NCBI GenBank assembly: GCA_902491515.1
Contig: CABUIC010000010.1
Location: 1 to 64,000 of the forward strand
From: an uncultured Porphyromonadaceae bacterium
Lineage (GTDB): Bacteria; Bacteroidota; Bacteroidia; Bacteroidales; Muribaculaceae
Direction of reading: 5' to 3'
Length of the DNA stretch: 64,000 nucleotides
In this document: positions 25,930-35,400 of the stretch, piece by piece
Layout of the letters: each line of letters opens with the position of its first letter
Numbering within the stretch: position 1 is the first letter of the stretch
Notes under the pieces: model-generated
Told to the model about the DNA's origin: nothing
What the model saw: the letters and a program-made list of their open reading frames with translations, nothing else
The model's database searches: none
Translations under genes and position numbers: made by a program

Positions 25930-27291
25930 AATCCTGTTTCTGACAATCCAGACAGTTAAATAGGAGAAAATGGCACAGATGGATATCGGGAGGAGCGAAG
26001 CGTATGAGCCTGTCATTTCCGTGGCGACGAAAATGGCCATGAAGGGAGCGCGGATTATGCCTGCCATCGCTCCCGCCATTCCGAAGAGGGCACAGTGGGC
26101 CTCCGGCAACTCCACGCCTGGAATGAGGTTCGCAACAAGTGCGAATAGAAGCCCGGCCATGGCCCCGGCAAACAGTGTGGGCGCGAACTCTCCGGCCACA
26201 CCCCCGCCGTGCACCGTAGCGCCGCAGGCCCAGCACTTGGCCAGAAGGATTCCGGCTACGACGAGAATGGGCGGCCCTGCGTGGATGGCCGCGCCGAGCG
26301 CGGCGAAGGGCGAGTCCTGGATGACGGTGGAGTCGTTGCCGTTTACGATGCGCTCCAGGGCTCCGTATCCCTCTCCGTACAGAGTGGGAAAAATGAAGAG
26401 CAGAATACCGATGGTGAGGCCTGCGGCAAGGTTACGCACCCAGGGGCGGTTCACGGCGGCGAGGCGCGTTCTGGCAATGTTCATTCCCCAGGAATAGTAG
26501 AGGGCGTAGAGTCCGCAGAACACTCCGAGAATCGTCGATACGAACATCATGCGGGCGTCGAAAACTATTGTTCCGGCGTAGTTGATGTCGGTGAGGCCTC
26601 CCGAGAGGGCATATGCTATCATTCCTCCGCTGAGGCATGCTATTGCCAGACCTATGGCGGCTGTGGCCGAGAGGCTGACGGCCAGACATTCAATCACGAA
26701 GAACATCCCTCCGACCGGAGCCTTGAAAATGGCCGCGATGCCCGCTCCGGCTCCGATAGCAACCAGCAGACGCACCGTCTCGGCGTCGACGCCGAAGATA
26801 CGGCCGAGGTTGCTTCCGATTGCGGCTCCCGAACTGGCTATCGGGCCTTCGGAGCCTGCGGAGCCTCCGAAGCCGAGGGTGATTGTCGATGCCGCCAGCG
26901 GAGTGAGGATGCGCCTCGCCCGCAGATAGAAATGTCCTTTTTCAAGGCCCACCTTTATCTGGTCGACACCGTCGGAGATGTTTGTCCGGAGGACTTTCCG
27001 CATAATCAGGCCCGAGATGCAGATGCCGAGCACCGGCACGGCTATGAGCCAGGGGTTCATGCCCTCCATGCGGAGCCGGGATGTGACAAGGGTGGAGACC
27101 CATGCGATGGCGAGTTTGAAGAGCCACGCGGCTACACCGGCGAAAATTCCGGTAGCGAGCGAGAGGGACAGAAGGAGCGGGGCGCCCTGTGGCCGGAAAT
27201 TCCGCCGTACAAAGCGTGCCAACGCCCAGTCGGCGCCTTCGGGAGGCGTCGCAAACTGAGTCTTGCTGTCGTCAGGAAGAAACTGAGCCAT
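25909..27291 (-). CDS. CLC-family chloride transporter
   Basis: Integral membrane protein that moves chloride or related anions, 460 residues with about ten or more hydrophobic helices. The gating glutamate E148 is present in GSAGSEGPIASSG, and GGVAGEFAPTLF corresponds to the GxFxP motif. At the position of the internal proton-transfer glutamate of E. coli ClC-ec1 (E203) the sequence reads FFVIEC, so this site is Cys202. The first selectivity loop (NISDGVD) also lacks GSGIP. These changes suggest altered proton coupling. No CBS domains follow. It lies upstream of hflX on the same strand with only a short spacer, but no functional link is apparent. Confidence 0.92.
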   Translation of the reverse strand: MAQFLPDDSKTQFATPPEGADWALARFVRRNFRPQGAPLLLSLSLATGIFAGVAAWLFKLAIAWVSTLVTSRLRMEGMNPWLIAVPVLGICISGLIMRKVLRTNISDGVDQIKVGLEKGHFYLRARRILTPLAASTITLGFGGSAGSEGPIASSGAAIGSNLGRIFGVDAETVRLLVAIGAGAGIAAIFKAPVGGMFFVIECLAVSLSATAAIGLAIACLSGGMIAYALSGGLTDINYAGTIVFDARMMFVSTILGVFCGLYALYYSWGMNIARTRLAAVNRPWVRNLAAGLTIGILLFIFPTLYGEGYGALERIVNGNDSTVIQDSPFAALGAAIHAGPPILVVAGILLAKCWACGATVHGGGVAGEFAPTLFAGAMAGLLFALVANLIPGVELPEAHCALFGMAGAMAGIIRAPFMAIFVATEMTGSYASLLPISICAIFSYLTVWIVRNRIFGYPKK

Positions 27292-27394
27292 GGCATAAAC
27301 TATTATTAATCTAAATAAAAACGCCCGGCCATAACCGAAGGTTCGGCCCCGCCCACCGATTCCGGCTGCCCCTCGTCCTCAAAAAAAACTGCAA

Positions 27395-27504
27395 AAGCGT
27401 GCATTATAATCGCGCACTTTTCTGAAATCTGTCAGAAGTATGCGTTATAAGTATGCACTTTTACAAAATTTGTTTGGTTTGTACGATATAAATGCGTACT
27501 TTTG
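27395..27504 (+). repeat. Three degenerate repeats containing short inverted arms
   Basis: Three related units lie about 45-50 bases apart: GTGCATTATAATCGCGCAC, GTATGCGTTATAAGTATGCAC and GTACGATATAAATGCGTAC, each followed by TTTT. Each has an AT-rich centre with TATAA or similar and GT/AC-rich ends. The third contains the promoter's -7 region, so the first two may be duplicated promoter or operator copies. Confidence 0.5.
27473..27504 (+). promoter_or_regulatory. Promoter of the AAA ATPase gene
   Basis: TTTG at 27473-27476, 20 bases, TACTTTTG at 27497-27504. Transcription would start near 27511, so the start codon is the ATG at 27531. Confidence 0.65.
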
Positions 27505-27530
27505 CATCAAAACATATAACTGCGGAAATC

Positions 27531-28736
27531 ATGATTGACCGTCCAAGATATACCGAACATATCCTCTCGCGCCTGAACCGCGGGATGATGCTGATTTTAG
27601 TCGGCCAGCGTCGCGTTGGCAAGAGCTTCCTTTTGCGCTTGTTAAAACAGCGACTCGAAGCAGAGCGTCCTGACGCCAAAATCCTGTATATAAACAAGGA
27701 GCTTCAGAATTTCAGCGCCATCAGGACCTCTGACGACTTATATCGCCTCGCCGCTGAAACACTGGAGCCCGGCGCGGAGAATTATCTTCTCATTGACGAA
27801 GTTCAGGATATAGAGGGCTATGAGAACGCTCTCCGAAGCCTCCATGCTGAGGAGCGCTGTCAGATTGTGGCTACGGGCAGCAATGCCTATGTCTTTTCTT
27901 CGGAACTGAGTACCCGTCTCGCGGGCAGACACATAGAAATGCCGGTATACAGCCTTGGCTATGGGGAATTCCTGAGGTTTCATGGCCTTGCAGACTCCGA
28001 GGACAGTTTGCTGAGCTATCTGCGGGTTGGCGGTCTGCCCGGATTGCGCAATTTCGATATTTCAGACGAGGGGCAGGTCCGGGACTATCTCCAGGGAGTC
28101 TATAACACCATTCTGATGCGGGATGTCGTGGCCCGTGAAAATATCAGGAACGTGACATTCCTTGAAAATCTTTTGCGTTTCCTTGCCGACAACATGGGGA
28201 AGCTTATTTCAGCCTCGAGTATCTCGAAATATATGTCTTCGACCGGCGACAAGAGTGGTGCGGCTACAACCGCGTCATACATCCGCTTCCTTTCCAACGC
28301 ATTGCTCATTCATAACGTGCCGCGCTATGACCTTCATGGAAAGAAGCTGTTTGAACTGCTCGACAAATATTATTTTGCCGACCATGGACTTAGGAACTAT
28401 CTCTGCGGATTCAACCTTCGCGGTTCTATTGAGAAGGTGATGGAAAACGTGGTGTACAACCACCTCCGGATTTGCGGGTACAAGGTTACCGTCGGCATCC
28501 TCCGCGTCGGAGAAATCGATTTCGTAGCAACCCGCGGAGAGCAGACAATATATGTGCAGGTCGCATATCTCCTTGCTTCGCAGGAAACTATCGACCGCGA
28601 GTTCGGCAATCTCGCGGCCATCAGGGACAATTATCCCAAGTATGTCGTGTCGATGGATCCTGTCACGGGTGAAATGCCCGAATATCCGGGCATTCACCAC
28701 GTCCATCTCCGCAAGTTCCTGATGACCGAATTATAG
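27531..28736 (+). CDS. AAA ATPase with DUF4143 domain
   Basis: Cytoplasmic ATPase of a family that is widespread in Bacteroidetes and archaea and whose function is unsettled. The AAA_14 domain (about residues 1-130) has the Walker A motif VGQRRVGKSF and Walker B LLIDEVQD, followed by VATGSNAYVFS as sensor 1. The C-terminal DUF4143 region (about 180-370) includes a winged-helix stretch (SASSISKYMSS) and a nuclease-like strand pattern around VGEIDFVATRGEQTIYVQVAY (D and the later Gln resemble a PD-(D/E)XK fold, though I cannot confirm activity). It is 401 residues, normal for the family. It stands alone, convergent with the DUF389 gene. Confidence 0.88.
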   Translation: MIDRPRYTEHILSRLNRGMMLILVGQRRVGKSFLLRLLKQRLEAERPDAKILYINKELQNFSAIRTSDDLYRLAAETLEPGAENYLLIDEVQDIEGYENALRSLHAEERCQIVATGSNAYVFSSELSTRLAGRHIEMPVYSLGYGEFLRFHGLADSEDSLLSYLRVGGLPGLRNFDISDEGQVRDYLQGVYNTILMRDVVARENIRNVTFLENLLRFLADNMGKLISASSISKYMSSTGDKSGAATTASYIRFLSNALLIHNVPRYDLHGKKLFELLDKYYFADHGLRNYLCGFNLRGSIEKVMENVVYNHLRICGYKVTVGILRVGEIDFVATRGEQTIYVQVAYLLASQETIDREFGNLAAIRDNYPKYVVSMDPVTGEMPEYPGIHHVHLRKFLMTEL

Positions 28737-28744
28737 CCCTCCGG

Positions 28745-30142
28745 TTATTTCCCCTTGGGGAGTTCGACGAGGGTCGGGAGCTCCTTGAGGCTGAGGCGGG
28801 CGCGGAGGTATTCAAGGAATTTCTGGCGCTCCTGGGCGCGCATGGGGGCCGACGTGCTGACGAGGGCGAGCTCCAGGGTGTCGCGGGCGCCTGTCGACGG
28901 GTCGCAGGACACGCTCGAGGTCACGGAGAATGCCGTAATGGTCGGGAAAATCACCCTCAGCTCGGGTGCTATAGCCACGGCTATAGTGTCGGAAGCGAGC
29001 ACCGAGGCGCACACGCGCTGGAGGGAGTCGATTTCGAGCTGCTGGCGCGTGATTGTGCCCTGAGTGACGGTGTACATATCGCGGAGCATGCTCGACGAGG
29101 CCTGGGCCATGTCTGAGGCCGAGACGGCGGGGGCGTCGCCCTGGATGATGCGCAGATGTGTGCCGGCGAGGCCGTAGTGGCCGAGTTTGTCTTCCATTGC
29201 CAAGAGGAGGGAGTCCTGTGGAAGAATGCGTCCGACGAGCGCCACGGTGAGCGTCTTGCCCTTTTTGGAGTATGATGATTTTTCGCTGAGCACCTGAGTG
29301 TCCGGGAAATCGAATTCCTGGCTTACGAAGCGCTCGCAGTTCTGGCGGAAGTTGTTCTGTACGTACATCGACCATGTCAGATACACGGCGGGCACCATCG
29401 TGAGGAGAGCTATGGTGAGCACGATCCGGCGCACTTTCCTGGCGCGCACGGGATTGGAGAAGGCCTTGGGGGCGTATTTCATGAACTTGACGCCTATTGT
29501 AGTGGCGCAGGCAATGAACACGCTGTTGATGAAGAAAAGATAGAGGGCTCCGAGGAAATACTGGGGCTGGAGGGTGGCGAGGCCGTAGCCGACGGTGCAG
29601 AGCGGGGGCATGAGGGCCGTGGCGATTGCGACGCCCGGAATGACGTTGCCCTTGTTCTTGGAGCCGATGGCGAGAATTCCGGCGGCGCCGCCGAAGAAAC
29701 CGATGAAGACGTCGTAGATTGTCGGCGAGGTGCGGGCCAGGAGCTCGCTGTGGGCTTCGTTGACGGGAGAGAGGAGGAAATAGAGGCATGAGGTGGCCAC
29801 GGAGAAGACGGTGGCCATGAAGAGATTGCGGAACGAGCGCTTCATCAGCTCGAAGTCGTGGATGCCGACCGCGAGTCCGAGCCCGATGATCGGCCCCATG
29901 AGCGGGGAGATGAGCATGGCGCCTATGATGACGGCCGTGGAGTTGGTGTTCAGGCCGAGGGAGGCGATGAAAATCGCCACAATGAGCACGAGGATGTTGA
30001 TTCCGCGGAAGGAGACGCCTTCGCGGATGGCGGCTTCGGCCTCGGCCTGCGGGATGAGGAATCCGTTGAGGTCGAAGAAGCCTTTGGCTCGTCCGAAAAG
30101 GGCCTGAAGATGCTGCTTGCTGAAGTTGTTCTTGATATTCAT
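28745..30142 (-). CDS. DUF389 family membrane protein
   Basis: Integral membrane protein of unknown function, 465 residues. The DUF389 domain occupies about residues 50-230 and includes ASLGLNTNSTAVIIGAMLIS, PLMGPIIGLGLAVG and GVAIATALMPPLCTVGYGLA, which are the conserved family segments. A soluble C-terminal part of about 200 residues (after the helix near LTIALLTMVPAVYLTWSMYV) has an alternating alpha/beta pattern and may face the periplasm. The tamL gene ends 4 bases upstream, so it is probably the last gene of the tamB-tamL transcript. No function follows from that position. Confidence 0.88.
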   Translation of the reverse strand: MNIKNNFSKQHLQALFGRAKGFFDLNGFLIPQAEAEAAIREGVSFRGINILVLIVAIFIASLGLNTNSTAVIIGAMLISPLMGPIIGLGLAVGIHDFELMKRSFRNLFMATVFSVATSCLYFLLSPVNEAHSELLARTSPTIYDVFIGFFGGAAGILAIGSKNKGNVIPGVAIATALMPPLCTVGYGLATLQPQYFLGALYLFFINSVFIACATTIGVKFMKYAPKAFSNPVRARKVRRIVLTIALLTMVPAVYLTWSMYVQNNFRQNCERFVSQEFDFPDTQVLSEKSSYSKKGKTLTVALVGRILPQDSLLLAMEDKLGHYGLAGTHLRIIQGDAPAVSASDMAQASSSMLRDMYTVTQGTITRQQLEIDSLQRVCASVLASDTIAVAIAPELRVIFPTITAFSVTSSVSCDPSTGARDTLELALVSTSAPMRAQERQKFLEYLRARLSLKELPTLVELPKGK

Positions 30143-30146
30143 GGCT

Positions 30147-32477
30147 TTAGAAAGGATATCCGATGGCGAGATGGAAGGCCAGGGATTTTTTGAATGATTC
30201 CATGTTGTAGTATCCGCGTTTACCCGTGTCGTAGGGGCAGTGGATTCCGATGCCGAGGTCGGCGCGTACCACGAGCATGCTGATGTCCACGCGGAGGCCG
30301 CAGCCCGTGCCGAGCGCGAGGTCCTTGAGGAAGTTCGAGGCTTTGAGCGTGCCGCCCGGGCGCATCTTGTCGGACTTCAGAAGCCAGATGTTGCCGGAGT
30401 CGACGAATAGAGCGCCGTGAAGCGGGCCTATGATGGGGAAGCGGTATTCGACGTTGGCCTCGAACTTGAATGTGCCTGTGCGGTCGAAGTTGTCGATGGC
30501 CTGGGAGCCCTCCGGGCCGCGGTAGGAGCCGGGGCCGATGCTACGGACCGTAAAGGCCCTGACGGAGTTGGCGCCGCCGATATAGAACTGTTCGGAATAT
30601 GGGACCTGGGATGAGTTTCCGTAGGCGTGGGCCGCTCCGGCGGCCACTCGGGAGACGAGCCAGTGGTCGCCCTTTCCGAGCCGGCGTCCCCAGACGAGCT
30701 GTGCCTGTCCTTTCACGAACTGCGAGAAGGGGAGGCCGAAGAGGCGTTTCTCTCCCTTGACGCCGCAGGCGCGGTAGAGGCCCCAGAAGATGTTGCCGGC
30801 TTCCTGGACGGTGAAGGACCAGTTGAGGGTGTTGTCGCGGCCGAAGGCCCGGTCGTAGACGTAAGAGAACTGCATCTGCGGAATGAACTGGCTTCGGAAG
30901 CTCTGGGCCACGGCGGGATTGGCGTCCATGATCGAATCGAACTCGGCCGTCGTGTGGATAAGTTTCGTGTAGGTAATCTTCAGGGGCGTGAACGTGTTCG
31001 ACACGTGACGGCGGTAGCGCCAGTCGTAGCTGATGCCGGTGTTGAACTGCGCCATCTTGAAATAGTGCGGACGGTTGAGGAGGTCGGCGCCGAGGTTTAT
31101 GCGGGTCCAGTTGAGTTCCCGCCTCGTGCCGCGGAAGAATTTCGGGGCTATGAGCCGCGGGAATGCGAGGGCGGCGTTGAGTCCTACCTCGTAGGAGTTG
31201 AAGACGCTGCCTTTGCGTCCGTGGCCGGTCTGCCATTCATAGGCCCCGGTGAGCTTCACCGAGAGCTGTTCGCCACCTCCGAAGATGTTCTTGTTCGTGA
31301 GGCCGAGGGTGATTCCCGGGCCGATGTAGGAATTTGACTTGGAGGAGGCGTTTACTTCTATCGATGCTTCGAGAGGGGAATCGAAGGTGGCGTAGATGTC
31401 GACGTCGAGGACCCGGGAGCCAATCGTGGTGGAGTCGACGCGTGGCTGGATGTCGATTGCGTTGAAAATCCCGAGCCGCGAGAGGCGGCTCTGCGTGCGG
31501 TCCATGTTTCGGACGGAGAACACGCGTCCCTTGCGGAATGTGATGCTCTCGTCGAGGATGCCTTTGCGGAAGCGGGAGGGCTTCATCTGGATCAGGAGCG
31601 CGCGTTTTGTCTGAATAGTGTCGGGTGTGCCGCCGCCCTGGTATCTGTCGAGGTGGACTGTGACGTTTCCCGTAGTGTAGAGCTGGCGCGCGAATTTCGG
31701 CATGTTGGACGCCAGGGTCAGGCGCAGGGCAATGTGCTGCCTGCGGACGATGCTGTCGGCCAGGAATTCGATGAAGTTGGGAGTGAAGAAATAGTAGCCT
31801 CTGTTCCTGAGTCCGTTGACTATTCTCGTGCGGGCGATGTTGAGTGAGTCGGTGGAGAAGCGGGGCGACTCCGCGGCGAGGTACCTGTCGGCCCGGGCGA
31901 GCGAGTCGATGACGTGGTAGAGATGGCAGGTGTCGGGCAGGAGCTCGACGGTGTCGACGGGGTAGCCGGGGCCTGAATTTACCGTATACCTGAGCTTCGC
32001 TTTCTTCTTGTTGCGCCCCTGCACGTAGTCGTAGGTGGCGGTGCCGCTGAAGAATCCGTTGTTGTCGAGAATCTGCTCGATCATGTGGGTGCGAAGTTCG
32101 GGACGCACGTCGGACATCAGTACGGGCTCCTCCACAAGTTTCTCGTAAAGCCAGTGGCGGAAGCCTTTCTCGGGGTTCGGCCAGTTGTTGTAGACCCAGA
32201 GGCCGAGCGGGAAAGGATAGCGCCATACGTAGCCGAGAATGCTCACGGAGTTGTTGGGGCGCACGTTCACGGCGTCCGTAATCGCCGACTTCATGTCGGC
32301 AGGGAGGCGCACGCTGTCCGGCGAATGGAAGGTGACGCCCTTCAGGCCGGTGTACAGCAGGTTGTCGTCGGGAATCTTCCGCGTGGTCGAGCACGAAGCC
32401 CCTGCGAGCATCAGGAGCAGGAGCACGACGGGCGTCAGAAGACGTCGTATGGAGAATTTTCGGCGAGTGTCATTCAT
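30147..32477 (-). CDS. tamL: TamL, BamA-like outer-membrane lipoprotein of the translocation and assembly module
   Basis: Outer-membrane protein of the Omp85 family, 776 residues. The signal ends in a lipobox (LLLLMLAGASCSTTRKIP), the mark of the Bacteroidota TamL variant of TamA. POTRA-like domains cover about residues 35-330 and a beta-barrel the rest, with the C-terminal surface-antigen region (GGANSVRAFTVRSIGPGSY, the GxRG-like segment) and a final strand ending in aromatic Phe (HLAIGYPF). It overlaps tamB by 8 bases. Together with TamB it is thought to move lipids and proteins across the periplasm to the outer membrane. Confidence 0.93.
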   Translation of the reverse strand: MNDTRRKFSIRRLLTPVVLLLLMLAGASCSTTRKIPDDNLLYTGLKGVTFHSPDSVRLPADMKSAITDAVNVRPNNSVSILGYVWRYPFPLGLWVYNNWPNPEKGFRHWLYEKLVEEPVLMSDVRPELRTHMIEQILDNNGFFSGTATYDYVQGRNKKKAKLRYTVNSGPGYPVDTVELLPDTCHLYHVIDSLARADRYLAAESPRFSTDSLNIARTRIVNGLRNRGYYFFTPNFIEFLADSIVRRQHIALRLTLASNMPKFARQLYTTGNVTVHLDRYQGGGTPDTIQTKRALLIQMKPSRFRKGILDESITFRKGRVFSVRNMDRTQSRLSRLGIFNAIDIQPRVDSTTIGSRVLDVDIYATFDSPLEASIEVNASSKSNSYIGPGITLGLTNKNIFGGGEQLSVKLTGAYEWQTGHGRKGSVFNSYEVGLNAALAFPRLIAPKFFRGTRRELNWTRINLGADLLNRPHYFKMAQFNTGISYDWRYRRHVSNTFTPLKITYTKLIHTTAEFDSIMDANPAVAQSFRSQFIPQMQFSYVYDRAFGRDNTLNWSFTVQEAGNIFWGLYRACGVKGEKRLFGLPFSQFVKGQAQLVWGRRLGKGDHWLVSRVAAGAAHAYGNSSQVPYSEQFYIGGANSVRAFTVRSIGPGSYRGPEGSQAIDNFDRTGTFKFEANVEYRFPIIGPLHGALFVDSGNIWLLKSDKMRPGGTLKASNFLKDLALGTGCGLRVDISMLVVRADLGIGIHCPYDTGKRGYYNMESFKKSLAFHLAIGYPF

Positions 32478-35400
32478 TGCTTTCTGCTGTTTGCGGGGCC
32501 GGAGGCATCGGGGCTTCCGGGAGTTCGGGAATCTGGTCGTCGGACGCGTCCTTCTTCTTCCTGAAGGGGCGGAAGAGGTCGGAGAGGCGCAGAATCTTCC
32601 GCCGGTAGACGAAGCCTACACCTGTCTGTGTGACTTCGCCCTCGAGGATGCTCTCATAGCCCGTGTGGCGGAAGAGGCGCACGTACATGGTGCGGTTCTC
32701 GTTCAGGAAGTATTCGAGGGAGATGTCGCTGATGAGGTTCTGCGAGAAGTTCTCGTCGGCGTTGGCGTCGGTGGAGTAGTTGCCGCCCACGATAATCTTG
32801 AAGCGGTCGTTGAAGAGCGACTTCGACACCTGATAGCTGTAGCTCATGGTTGAGGAAGTCGATCCGTCGACGGTCTTGTCGTACTGGTTGATGCCGAACG
32901 AGAGGTCAACGCCCTTGATTGTATTGGCGGCCCAGGAATTGAGCTGGCTCTCGAGGAAGGAGAAGAGGGGATTTCCGCCGAGGGATGCGTTTCCGGACGT
33001 TCCGGGTCCGGTGTAGACGTTGTAGATGAGTAGGTTCATGGCCTGGTTGGCTCTTTGCTCGGGGCTCATGCTCTGAAGCTCGTTGGTCACGGTGATGTCG
33101 TCGTTTGTGGCAAGGTCGAATGCCACGTTCATGTTGTTGAGCGTGCCGGTTACTCCGAGTTTGACGTCGAAGTTCACGAGGCGCGAGTTCTGGCCTTCCT
33201 GAGTTACGTTGGCCTTGACGACGTCCGTGGCGTGGACGTTGATGGTGGGGTTCATCATGTCGCCGTTGAAGGCCACGTAGCTGCCTTCCTGGAAGGTGAA
33301 GAGCTTTTCGGACATGAGGGGCGGCGTGTAGCGGACGAAGCCTCCGTTGAGGTCGAGACGCCCGGTGAGGCGCCCTGTTGAGAGCGGTGTCATGGTGTAG
33401 TTCAGCGTTCCCGTGCCCTGAATGCTCGCGCGGTCCTTGCCGTCGGCACTGAGGTCGACGTTTATCACGGAGCCGTCCTCGATGGTGAGAAGCGCGTCGA
33501 GCATCATGGCCATGGAAGGCTGGGCCACGGAGTCCGCACGCGCCATCGCTACGGAATCGGTGAAGTTCACGAATTTCACGAGCTCGCCGGTCGAATAGTT
33601 CGCGATTTCGCTCGTCGCGTCGGGCATTACGTATGTGACGTTTGTCCCCGGGAGAATCTTCAGCGCGGCGTCGACGGCCATGAAGCTCATGTCGCCGCGG
33701 GCCGACGCGTCGAGGTCGATGAAGGCTTTGCCGAACACATCGGCTCCGGCACGCGCACGGCTGGTGTTTACAATCTGTGTTCCGCGGGCCCTGAGCCGCA
33801 GGTCGACGCCCGGATTCGCGAAATCGCGGAGGTCGACGGTGCCGTTGACGGTGAGGGGCTTGTCGTTGGTGCCGGAGATGGTGAAGCCCTTGAATATCAT
33901 CTTAGAGTCCTCGACAGGAATCTTCACCTCGTTGAAGGCATACTCCGTGCCGGTCATGGTGAGTTTCACGGCCGTGGAGTCGAATGCCATCCAGCCGTTG
34001 AGAATCGGCGAGTCGGATTTCCCGCTGACGTCCATGGAGCCGTTCAGAGTGCCGCGGAGACGTCCCACGGTCTTAGGGATGAACGGATTGGCGACATCGA
34101 GCGGAAGGCTTATGAGGCTGAGGCCCATGGCGAGGGGAGAAGTGCTGGTGGAGTCGTTGAGGGCGCCGCTGAGGTCCATCACCTTTCGGCCGTCGAAGCT
34201 CAGTGTGGCATGCGCGTTGATTTGTCCCGCCATGTTTGCCGCTACGTTGAAGGCCGCGGACATATCCTTCACTTTCTGCCGGTCGTAGTAGAAGTTGGTG
34301 ATTCCTGCCGTTCCCTGACCCAGAAGGGTACCCGAGGAACGGTTCAGTCTCAGGTCGGCGTTTACGTCGCCGGTCATAGGCGGAGCGAAGGGATTGAGCG
34401 AAATCCAGTCTTGGATGTGTATGTCGCCGAGTTTCACGATGAGGTCCTCCTGGCGGTCGTGGGAATGCCCGCTGTGCCCCTCGTGGGCTTCGTCTTCACC
34501 CACGGTGTATACGGCGATGGACGATTTGCCGCCGGACATGTGGAGGTTCGCGTCGAGATGGCCGGTCGGGAAGTAGTATTCGATGAAGTTGTCGGGATTT
34601 GCCTCCCATTGCTGGTAGCCGATGATGGGCTTGAAGGGGTCGACGTTTACGGTTACGGCGGAGTCGGCCAGTTCGGCCTTGAACCCGAGCTGGAAGCCTA
34701 TGTCGCCCTTGATGTTTCGCTGTCGCAGGCCGAGGCGTGCCTTGTTTCCGTCGACGGTGGCGTGAACCCACACGCGGGCCAGGGCGTCGAGGGTGCCGGG
34801 ACGGTTGCCGATTCCTGCCAGGAAGTGGAGATGGTCGCGGAACTGTCCTGCGGCGAGGTAGATGGTGTCGATGCGCGTGGTGCCTGAATTGAAATCGAGG
34901 ATACGGCCGTTGAGGGCGAGGATGGAGTCGTTGTGGGCTTTCAGACTTATCGACTGAATGGCCATGTCTGAGGGCCGCAGAAGGTCGTTGATGAGGTTTG
35001 AGTTCGCGCCCTTGAGGGTGAAGTTGAAGTGCGGAAGTGTGCGGCGGAGGGGGTCGATGCGGATGTCGCGGCCGGCGATCTGTGCGTCGAGGAGGGACGC
35101 GACGGCGCTGAAGCGGTTGAGAAGGGAGTCGAGCGACGCCGGCGAGCGGAAACGGGCGGCAAGGTCGCGGTTGTCAAGGTCGAGGGCCACTCCTGAGTCG
35201 GGACGTGCCGTGAAGCGGGCTACGACATCCGAGAGGGCTATGGTGCTTTCTTCGCGACGATAGAAAAGGTCGTGGAGCCTGACGTCGGCAAGGATATTGT
35301 TCATCCCGGGGCCGATTTCCGCCGAGGCGGAGAGGCGTGTCTCGATGGAGGCCGGGACGTCTGAGAACTTGAGGGTCTGCAGGTCGATGTATGAGCCGTC

